From Nitrosarchaeum sp. (GTDB taxonomy: Archaea > Thermoproteota > Nitrososphaeria > Nitrososphaerales > Nitrosopumilaceae): a stretch of DNA of 40,227 bases. Numbering within the stretch: the stretch's first letter is position 1; each line of letters starts with the position of its first letter. The translations under genes and the position numbers were made by a program. The notes under the pieces were generated by a model. It did not search any database and was not told the origin of the DNA. It saw only the letters and a list, made by a program, of their open reading frames with translations. The stretch covers positions 1 through 40,227 of the forward strand of contig JAGXTE010000041.1 in the NCBI GenBank assembly GCA_018334095.1. Direction: 5' to 3'. This document shows, in pieces, positions 1 to 6,333 of this stretch.

Positions 1-75
1 TGGGCCCGATGTGATTCGAACACATGACCTTTCGATTATCAGTCGAACGCTCCAGCCAAGCTGAGCTACGAGCCC
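1..75 (-). tRNA. tRNA-Ile (GAU)
   Basis: Read on the minus strand this folds as a full cloverleaf. The 7-bp acceptor stem GGGCTCG/CGGGCCC contains one G-U pair. The anticodon stem TTCGA/TCGAA encloses the loop CTGATAA, giving anticodon GAT (GAU), and the T arm carries GTTCGAATC. The discriminator base A is at position 1. The window ends there, so whether CCA is encoded cannot be seen. No intron is visible. An AT-rich stretch around 98-112 could be its promoter. Confidence 0.95.
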
Positions 76-248
76 TTAATCCAACCTCTTGACAGGACTC
101 ATTTAAGTTTAATTTTGTATCCGTAAAGTGACTAGTAAATTCGTCACTCATAATATTTTTTATAACATATTTCATAATTAAAGATTGTCTATGAAAATAA
201 AAGAAGATATTATATCCATGAGACCTCTTCAAAAATAAGGTGGATTAA

Positions 249-1175
249 ATGAAAATACTAACATCTAATTTTCAAAGTTATGATAAACAAGAATATGCCA
301 AATCAGCAATTCTCTACGTATTAAGTCAGTTTAAACCAAACTTACATAAGAAAAGTTATGGAAAACATTATCTTAAGAAAACGACTATAGATCTATTTCC
401 AGATGAACAACCTGATTTATTCAAATTAGTATCAAGTGATATAGAATATGTTGCAAATAAAGTAGGTTTTACCGCTGATTGGTTCTCTACTGATGAATAT
501 CTGACATTATGGAAAAAAAACTTTACAAAATTCTTAGATGAACATGCCGAAGTTCAAGAATCTCTTGACTCATTTACCTCTAATTCTGATGATATAACTG
601 AGCAATTTGAGATAATGATCGATTCTCTATCTAGATTATCTCTGATAATGAAAATATCTTATGACGAATGGCATCAAAAATCTATGGCTGAATTCCTTGA
701 TTCTAATTTACCATTAGAATTATACAATTTGTATAATCTATCATACATAGAAAAAATATCTGCAATACGATCTTTAGTGGGTGATCTTATGCGCTTACGT
801 AGCATGCTTCATTTAGTTAGATCTGATGAAAGAAAAATAAAAAACGAATTGGCAAAATTTGAAAATAAAACTAATACCCTCTCAAAATCGTTAACTCAGT
901 TATCTCGTTCCGAGTTAACACTAAAGTTCTACCTTCGTTCAAAAAATGCAAAAAATCTTGATGATCTTTTCAAAACAATTCCATTAAAATTAGATGAAAG
1001 TTCAGAAAAACAATTTAAGTTGTATTTTAATTCATTTAGAAGTGATCTATTCACATTTACGAATTTTGTGGATAGAAAATATCTTAATGAAGATATTGTA
1101 TTGAATTCATCAAAATCTGAGTCTTTTGTTGATTTTGATGAAAAATTGTGTGCAATAGTACTAAAACATGGTTAA
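249..1175 (+). CDS. hypothetical protein paired with a PIN-domain protein
   Basis: I do not recognise this 308-residue protein. It is soluble, with no signal peptide or membrane segment, and largely helical by composition, with a charged coiled-coil-like stretch around residues 190-220. The ATG is preceded by AAGGTGGA at 238-245, a reasonable Shine-Dalgarno match (AGGTG), and a TATA-like stretch lies near 206-217. Its last 8 nt overlap the start of the PIN-domain gene, so the two are almost certainly co-transcribed and translationally coupled. The pairing suggests a regulator, adaptor or antitoxin-like partner for the nuclease, but nothing in the sequence proves this. Confidence 0.75.
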   Translation: MKILTSNFQSYDKQEYAKSAILYVLSQFKPNLHKKSYGKHYLKKTTIDLFPDEQPDLFKLVSSDIEYVANKVGFTADWFSTDEYLTLWKKNFTKFLDEHAEVQESLDSFTSNSDDITEQFEIMIDSLSRLSLIMKISYDEWHQKSMAEFLDSNLPLELYNLYNLSYIEKISAIRSLVGDLMRLRSMLHLVRSDERKIKNELAKFENKTNTLSKSLTQLSRSELTLKFYLRSKNAKNLDDLFKTIPLKLDESSEKQFKLYFNSFRSDLFTFTNFVDRKYLNEDIVLNSSKSESFVDFDEKLCAIVLKHG

Positions 1176-1926
1176 AGCAAAGCAGATTGCTGTTTGTATA
1201 GATTCATCATTATTTCTTGCAGAGGTTTTTGGAAATGAAACTCAGTCATCACGTTCAGGATCTATTGATAAACTTGAAAAAATTTTTACTTTTAAAAAAT
1301 ACATGTCTGAAACAGTCAAAGAAGAAGTTGAAAATAGGTTATCTAATGTTGCATGCTTGATTGGAGACGCCTCTAAAAATTTCATTTCTGATTTTCGTGC
1401 ATTTAAAGGTCTTAATCCAAATATCACATTAACAGATTTATCTTTTATTCAATCCTTTTTTGCGAATCTCAAAAAACTATATCCTGTCAATAAATCTGAA
1501 AGACAAATCATTGAATATATCGAGTCTGTATTGGCACATTATTTAATCGAAAATTCTCACCAAAATAAACCTCAAAGTGTATCTGATTTTGTCATTCTTG
1601 CAATGGTTGAATTCAATAAAATTTTAACGGCGTTACAATTTGATTTTTTCACAAAATTAGGTGGATATCAAATGCTTCCTCAAACTGTGAATCCTGACAC
1701 ATGTCAAAAATTACAAAACGAACCAAAATTGAAAAAAACTGTTCAAAGTAAACCGAAGGACATTGAAATACTATGTGAAGTTGAAGCATTCCAGCAAAGT
1801 TCTGGAAAAAAATGTTTGCTAGCGACTCTTGATCATAAAGATTTTCTAAGTAATTCTTTACTTATTGATTCTTTGATTCATATCAAATGTATAGATCCAA
1901 TCTATCTTGCACCTGAATTATCTTAA
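1168..1926 (+). CDS. PIN-domain protein, probable ribonuclease
   Basis: This 252-residue protein has the acidic residues of a PIN fold in the expected order. D12 lies in a hydrophobic strand (VCIDSSLF), E52/E53 in a helix (TVKEEVENRL), D198 in KDIEILCEVEAF, and D222 in the closing motif LLATLDHKDF. PIN domains are Mg2+-dependent RNases found in toxins, rRNA processing and RNA decay. It is longer than a typical VapC toxin (about 130 residues), with a helical insertion between residues 60 and 190 and a charged linker near 180-197. It overlaps the upstream unknown gene by 8 nt. A toxin role is possible but not shown; a housekeeping RNase is equally possible. Confidence 0.7.
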   Translation: MVKAKQIAVCIDSSLFLAEVFGNETQSSRSGSIDKLEKIFTFKKYMSETVKEEVENRLSNVACLIGDASKNFISDFRAFKGLNPNITLTDLSFIQSFFANLKKLYPVNKSERQIIEYIESVLAHYLIENSHQNKPQSVSDFVILAMVEFNKILTALQFDFFTKLGGYQMLPQTVNPDTCQKLQNEPKLKKTVQSKPKDIEILCEVEAFQQSSGKKCLLATLDHKDFLSNSLLIDSLIHIKCIDPIYLAPELS

Positions 1927-2009
1927 TGGTCTTTCTTGTAATTCTATAAACCTCATTTCAAATTATGATAATGCATAATCTTTAAAAGAGAATTTGACGT
2001 ATTGTTGTT

Positions 2010-2129
2010 ATGATAATTGAAAATTATCTTGATTTTGGATTTCCTTACTCTGATATGTTATTACAATATGGTGAACATATTGCTATGAGTTTATCAGGTT
2101 CAGGTATTATTACACTTTTAAAAAATTAA
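2010..2129 (+). CDS. possible leaderless 39-residue small protein
   Basis: A 40-codon open frame begins with ATG and ends at TAA. A TATA-like box (TTTAAAAG) is centred about 25 nt upstream of the ATG, the spacing expected for a leaderless archaeal message. The product is mildly hydrophobic near its C-terminus (SLSGSGIITLLKN). I recognise no family. The gene is convergent with the HTH gene at 2446. Support is only the promoter spacing and open frame, so it could be chance. Confidence 0.3.
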   Translation: MIIENYLDFGFPYSDMLLQYGEHIAMSLSGSGIITLLKN

Positions 2130-2155
2130 CTTAACTCGGTAGGATCATCCCTTTT

Positions 2156-2446
2156 TTAGGCATGACTAAAACGAGTTAAAAATTTTAGTCCTTCTTTGGT
2201 TAATTGAATTTCATAAACCATCCAAACAGTAATGCCACTAGGGAACCATCTATTTTTACTTCTAAGTATAATCAAATTTAATTCTTGTAGTGATTTTGTA
2301 ATATCATACCATGAACTCATAGGTATCTCTAATTTACTTGCTATTTCTGATAATTCAATTCCCTCGCCAATTTTAATCAAAAAATTATTGTCTACCAGAT
2401 ATTGTAATAGATCTAATTTGTAACGATGGTATTTTCCCTTTCTCAA
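2156..2446 (-). CDS. small winged-helix DNA-binding protein
   Basis: A 96-residue protein resembling a stand-alone winged helix-turn-helix. An N-terminal helix (LDLLQYLVDNN) is followed by LSEIASKLEIPMSSWYDITKSLQELNLI, typical of a DNA-reading helix pair, then a wing (RSKNRWFPSGITVWMVYEI) and a C-terminal helix starting LTKEGLKFL as in MarR/PadR-like proteins. It begins with TTG. A TATA-like TTTTAAATA lies about 27 nt upstream, supporting this start. It lies 160 bp beyond the end of the TIR gene on the same strand and could regulate its neighbours, but no operator was identified. Confidence 0.65.
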   Translation of the reverse strand: MRKGKYHRYKLDLLQYLVDNNFLIKIGEGIELSEIASKLEIPMSSWYDITKSLQELNLIILRSKNRWFPSGITVWMVYEIQLTKEGLKFLTRFSHA

Positions 2447-2606
2447 ACTAAATTTTAACTAAAACTTTAGAATATTTAAAAGAAATTCAAGAATATTTTG
2501 TAATAACTTAAGGATTTATGAATCCCCCGAATGATTATGATTTATCATTCAAAAAAATATTTGCTGTTTTTTATATTGATTTTGTATTTGAATTTTAGTA
2601 AATTTT

Positions 2607-3428
2607 TCAGATATAACCGCCCTCACGATATGTTTTATCCATATCAACAACTAACTTTACAATTTCTTTTTCATTAATAATTGAAGAAACAGCATGATAT
2701 TGAATATGTTTAGAAAATTCTTTTGGTATTTTAACATCTTTTTCAATAACCAAAATTATGCGTTTTTTCTTTTTCTTTGCATAGTTTACTTCTCGTAAAA
2801 TATTTTTTGGGTTTTGGGATGCATTTTCTGTCCAAAGTATAATCACAACATTACTTTCATCAATTTTAGGAAGAATTTTTTCTTTCCAAAAATTTAATCC
2901 AGGACGAGAATCACTTTCAGCTAGATATCCCTTAAATCCAATTTTTTGAAGATAAACATTAACTTTGTTACCTAATTCTGTATCTTCAGGATCTTTATGA
3001 CTAATAAATGCAAGATTGGTTACAGGTCTACAAGAATGTATGATAAGAGAATTGGAAATTGCACCTAAAATAATTTTTGAATGAGTTTGATTTTCTAAAG
3101 TAATTTTAATCTTGTAGACATTCGTTGAGTGTTTTAGGATTAATTTAGTTGAAAATGAAACTTCAATTTTTTTTATATTTTTTGATTTGATTTTTACTGG
3201 ATTTGTAGATTTTACAGAATAAGGTTTAAAGTAAGGTTCGGTTTCAAATTCTATTTCAAGCGTCTTGATTGTTATTGTCTTTGTAGAATTATTTTTCAAT
3301 TCAACGGAAATAATGCCGTCTTCAGTATATGCAATATTCAAGTTAGGTATTGACCAACAATTTACGATATCTATTGGATATTTTCCCATGTTATGGGGCA
3401 GACAAAGGAAAGTAGTCTCCTTTGGCAA
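2607..3428 (-). CDS. TIR-domain protein with N-terminal beta-rich domain, putative NAD-consuming effector
   Basis: Residues 25-130 look like an immunoglobulin-like beta domain (alternating strands, VELKNNSTKTITIKTLEIE). Residues about 137-270 match a TIR domain: the first strand and loop FISHKDPEDTELG, then GFKGYLAESDSRPG, then KIDESNVVIILWTENASQNP. E213 in LREVNYA sits where TIR NADases carry the catalytic glutamate. TIR domains in prokaryotic defence systems commonly cleave NAD+ or signal through it. The frame overlaps the E1 gene by 38 nt. The ATG for Met14 (3387-3389) would start 1 nt after the E1 stop and is a good alternative. No membrane segment is visible. Being last in the Ubl-E2-JAB/E1 operon suggests it is the effector or the modified target; this is inference. 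Confidence 0.75.
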   Translation of the reverse strand: MPKETTFLCLPHNMGKYPIDIVNCWSIPNLNIAYTEDGIISVELKNNSTKTITIKTLEIEFETEPYFKPYSVKSTNPVKIKSKNIKKIEVSFSTKLILKHSTNVYKIKITLENQTHSKIILGAISNSLIIHSCRPVTNLAFISHKDPEDTELGNKVNVYLQKIGFKGYLAESDSRPGLNFWKEKILPKIDESNVVIILWTENASQNPKNILREVNYAKKKKKRIILVIEKDVKIPKEFSKHIQYHAVSSIINEKEIVKLVVDMDKTYREGGYI

Positions 3429-4737
3429 GTCTTAGTTTACAAACACATTCTGGTCTTTGACTTGCAGAGAGTTTGTTGATTGTAAATGAATGTAGATCCA
3501 GAGTGATGATTGTAGATTTAGAATCTAGAATATTAAAATAAAGATCTTTAAACATTGTTAATCCAAATGTGGCAGCCATTGTTGTAAAAGTAATAACTGA
3601 TGGTACATCATCTTGCATTCCTTGAACATAACCCTCTTTTTGTCTTGATTTTCTTTCCTTAGGAGGAAGTGATTCATTAAGAATTTGTTCAGAGTTGATT
3701 ATTCCAGTACAATACATACATGGTAATGATGGAGAAATTAACATGGAGCGTACAGTTCCTCCAGAAATTTTTTCATTATCTGAGTCAATTCCCACGCCAA
3801 TATCAATTACAGGAATAAAGTATTGATAACACAATTCGTTTAGTACGCTTCTAGATGTATGATTATCAGTACAACTAAAAATAACATCACAGTTTTTTAA
3901 TTTTTGTAATATTTTTTGTGATACTACATTATCATCTACAGCTTCAATGATTGCTTTAGGATTAATTTTTTCTATGTTTGATTTAATAATTTGAACTTTA
4001 GGTTTCTTTTTAGTGTCATGATAACTTCCATAAAGACGGGTAAGATTACTTATTTCAAATTTATCATGATCAATTAGAAGAAAATCACCAATTCCCTCTC
4101 TTGCTAACTGTTCTGCAACTGAAGAACCAGTTCCGCCGAGTCCAACTATGCCAATCTTTAAAGAAGATAAAACCTGTTGTCCTTTAATTCCAAAAGCTTT
4201 GATTTGTCTATCAAATACTGATGTATTTAATTTTGAATTAGTTTGTTCTGGTTCAAAAATTTGTATATTCTTACCTAAAATTCGAATTTGATTAATTTTC
4301 ATTGGTGAGTTTTTTGAGTTATTCCAAAAACGTCCAATAACATTATTTTTACCAAAAAGTAAACTTGCCATTGGTTTTTTTTCAAGACAATCAAAAATAG
4401 TTTGAGATGATTGCGATTCACCATAATTATCACTAGCTGAATATGATAAATCATAGTCAGCAAATGTATGTGAATGACATTGAACAATAGTTGTTCCAGT
4501 TCTTTCAGCACTACTCAGTACTCTATTGAAAAATTTGGCTGATACGTCTAAATGAATCTCTGTACGTTCATTGTATTCATCATCACGAGGAATCATGATT
4601 TCTCTAATAGCAAAATTATGTCCAAGTGAATTATAAAAATACCCTGCTAATAGAAATGCAGCAGATTCTTCTTTTCTTGATAGAAGATATTTTTTTAAAA
4701 TGTCAAATTGTTCTTTGGTAATTCTAATAGTGTTCAT
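3391..4737 (-). CDS. JAMM (JAB) isopeptidase-E1 (ThiF-like) fusion protein
   Basis: This is a two-domain enzyme of 448 residues. Residues 1-140 are a JAMM/JAB metallopeptidase: E24, then H88-S-H90 and S100-A-S-D103 form the zinc-binding signature, with two extra residues in the H-to-D spacing. Residues 180-420 are an E1/ThiF adenylating domain: G199-L-G201-G202-T-G204 nucleotide loop, D223/D225, R234 and K247 of the ATP site, and C289-T-D291-N. C340-x2-C343 and C431-x-C433 can form the structural zinc site. The E1 would adenylate the Ubl C-terminal glycine, while the JAB domain would remove Ubl from targets. The start overlaps the E2-like gene by 4 nt (ATGA), indicating an operon. The catalytic cysteine of the E1 half could not be assigned with confidence. 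Confidence 0.88.
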   Translation of the reverse strand: MNTIRITKEQFDILKKYLLSRKEESAAFLLAGYFYNSLGHNFAIREIMIPRDDEYNERTEIHLDVSAKFFNRVLSSAERTGTTIVQCHSHTFADYDLSYSASDNYGESQSSQTIFDCLEKKPMASLLFGKNNVIGRFWNNSKNSPMKINQIRILGKNIQIFEPEQTNSKLNTSVFDRQIKAFGIKGQQVLSSLKIGIVGLGGTGSSVAEQLAREGIGDFLLIDHDKFEISNLTRLYGSYHDTKKKPKVQIIKSNIEKINPKAIIEAVDDNVVSQKILQKLKNCDVIFSCTDNHTSRSVLNELCYQYFIPVIDIGVGIDSDNEKISGGTVRSMLISPSLPCMYCTGIINSEQILNESLPPKERKSRQKEGYVQGMQDDVPSVITFTTMAATFGLTMFKDLYFNILDSKSTIITLDLHSFTINKLSASQRPECVCKLRLAKGDYFPLSAP

Positions 4738-5120
4738 TCGGCTTCACTTTTAGACAATCTTTCATTTACATCATTAAGATAGGTTATCAAGTTATCTTTG
4801 CCAGGATTCCAGTTTCCTAAATGCCAAGAAAAGCGTTGCCAATTTCTTCCAAGTTTATTTTCAAACGTCGCTGCAGCCTTTGGAGTCTTTCCATTTTTTA
4901 ATTTTAAATGAGGTTCCACCCAAAACATGTCAATTTTTGGATTGGGGTATGCAGGATGTGTTATGATTAGAAGATCAGTTTCGTCGATCTCCCAGATATT
5001 TTTGGGAAGGATATAGTCATGAAAAACAATAAAAATTTCAGCCTCGGCTTCTGAAACATCAATTACGTGATTCTTACGTAAATATTCAATATGTTCCAAA
5101 AGTAATGGTGAAAGTACCAT
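4734..5120 (-). CDS. E2-like protein (prokaryotic E2 family E type), without cysteine
   Basis: The 128 residues resemble the short prokaryotic E2-like proteins encoded beside multi-ubiquitin-type Ubls: THPAYPNPKIDMFWVEPHL in the middle, then GRNWQRFSWH (residues 91-100) and a C-terminal helix beginning WNPGKDNLITYL. In classical E2 enzymes a cysteine accepts the Ubl as a thioester. This protein contains no cysteine. S98 and H100 in the RFSWH motif are the obvious nucleophile and base candidates if it is an active transferase. It sits between the Ubl gene (6 nt upstream) and the JAB-E1 gene (4-nt overlap). Family assignment is from memory of the motif and operon context. Confidence 0.72.
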   Translation of the reverse strand: MVLSPLLLEHIEYLRKNHVIDVSEAEAEIFIVFHDYILPKNIWEIDETDLLIITHPAYPNPKIDMFWVEPHLKLKNGKTPKAAATFENKLGRNWQRFSWHLGNWNPGKDNLITYLNDVNERLSKSEAE

Positions 5121-5126
5121 TAGTTT

Positions 5127-5375
5127 CTACCCAAAAGTTGCAGCGTTAACGATTCTAAATCTCATTCCTGACTTTAATTCTACAGTATCGTCATTTCCAA
5201 TAATTATATCATCTCCACCAGCTACTGGATCTGGAGCCTCAACTACTTTGACAAGAAGTTTTTCAAGAGGTTCGTTTGCTAATTCCTTTATTTCCTTACC
5301 AGTGAGTGAAGAAGAGGTTACATGAAACGGTTTTTGGTTAATCAGGATAGTTATTTGTTTTTCTGGTGGACTCAT
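5127..5375 (-). CDS. ubiquitin-like modifier, multi-ubiquitin-domain family, single domain
   Basis: This 82-residue protein resembles one unit of the prokaryotic multi-ubiquitin family: ITILINQKPFHVTSSSLTGK, a helix ELANEPLEKLLVKVV, an acidic loop, and the closing strand GMRFRIVNAATFG. It ends exactly at a glycine, so it could be activated by the E1 without processing. It has one domain, where many relatives have tandem units. It is first of a four-gene minus-strand run (Ubl, E2-like, JAB-E1, TIR) with gaps of at most 6 nt. A TATA-like AATAAAAA centred near 5400 is about 25 nt upstream of the ATG, suggesting the operon promoter and a leaderless message. Confidence 0.82.
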   Translation of the reverse strand: MSPPEKQITILINQKPFHVTSSSLTGKEIKELANEPLEKLLVKVVEAPDPVAGGDDIIIGNDDTVELKSGMRFRIVNAATFG

Positions 5376-5709
5376 AAAATAATGTTCTTTTGCATGTTTT
5401 TATTGTTTGTGAATTTTTGTATTAGTAATGTTACAATAACCAAGATCATATAAAGAGATCTATGAATATGATTTTAAAATTTCATGATAAATAACAAATG
5501 TACATAAAACCAATGAAAAAGACATACAAAAAATACTTGGTTTATTTTGAATTGATAACCAAGCGAAATTTTTTTCTACTATGATTTTTTATCTACTCAA
5601 TAAAATGTTATTCTAATTATCGTTATAGAAAATATTGCTAATTAAACTTCATTGTTTTTCTTATTGATAAAATGACTTAGAAAAATAGTAAAAAATTTCA
5701 AAAATCACA
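5376..5709. other. AT-rich intergenic region with the Ubl operon promoter and one hairpin
   Basis: This 334-bp gap separates the nuclease-protease pair from the Ubl operon. It holds the probable Ubl TATA box near 5396-5407 and an inverted repeat, CTTGGTT (5536-5542) with AACCAAG (5557-5563), separated by 14 nt. The repeat could end transcription of the upstream pair or act as an operator. A 28-codon frame on the plus strand (starting near 5500) has no supporting feature. I see no further gene. Confidence 0.4.
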
Positions 5710-6333
5710 TCATCTAGAAATAAGTGTAGGAATCAAAAGTTTCTCAAATTCCCAAATGGGGCAGCTTACATCACATTCCTGCCCACATGTAGCCATGGAT
5801 TTTATTTCATCTTTGAGATTTTTTACAGGAATTGACATTATTGTATCTGTTATTTCATATTTTGACATTCCTTTGACTGAAAGATTCTTTTGTTCTAAAT
5901 ATCGTTCTAGACATTTTTTTGGTAAAGAATCAACAGAATAATGGGAAGGTTCATTGTGAATAGATTGCGGGTATTTCATAATAGTAACTTCTTCATCAAC
6001 AAAAATCCAACCAGCTAAAGATGTAGGTAATTTTCTAGGTTTAAAATCAGTGGCAATATATGCAAAATCAACATAATCTTTGATATTGGAAATCTGCTTT
6101 TTTGCTCTTTTCAAATTATCATGTGATGATTTTACTTCAACAATCCCTACTTTGTTTTCTTTAATTAGTAACAAATCAATATCCGAAATAATATTGCCCC
6201 ATGAAATATTCAATCGTGCATGAGGAACAACTTGAAACCCTTGATTTTGAAAAAATGGTTCTAATTTTTCTATAATTGGGGCTTCGTACTTACCGATTCT
6301 TTTACTTGATCTTAAGATATTTCGTTCAATCAT
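5710..6333 (-). CDS. PD-(D/E)XK nuclease-family protein
   Basis: The 207-residue protein carries a PD-(D/E)XK nuclease core. After a helix and strand (residues 15-45), D51-I-D53 lies in IISDIDLLLI and E66-V-K68 in KVGIVEVKSS; these are the metal-binding and catalytic residues of restriction-endonuclease-like folds. A strand FAYIATDFKP follows. The C-terminal part has three cysteines at 4-residue intervals (CGQECDVSC, about 183-191), which could bind zinc or an Fe-S cluster. Its first 4 nt overlap the end of the subtilase gene (ATGA), so the two form a transcription unit. The role is probably DNA or RNA cleavage; a defence function is inferred from context. Confidence 0.78.
   Translation of the reverse strand: MIERNILRSSKRIGKYEAPIIEKLEPFFQNQGFQVVPHARLNISWGNIISDIDLLLIKENKVGIVEVKSSHDNLKRAKKQISNIKDYVDFAYIATDFKPRKLPTSLAGWIFVDEEVTIMKYPQSIHNEPSHYSVDSLPKKCLERYLEQKNLSVKGMSKYEITDTIMSIPVKNLKDEIKSMATCGQECDVSCPIWEFEKLLIPTLISR

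Noticed and set aside
1..75. tRNA-Ile as an integration site for the defence region
   Set aside because: The tRNA 3' end, the usual target of integrases, faces out of the window, and no repeat of the tRNA end or integrase gene is visible here.
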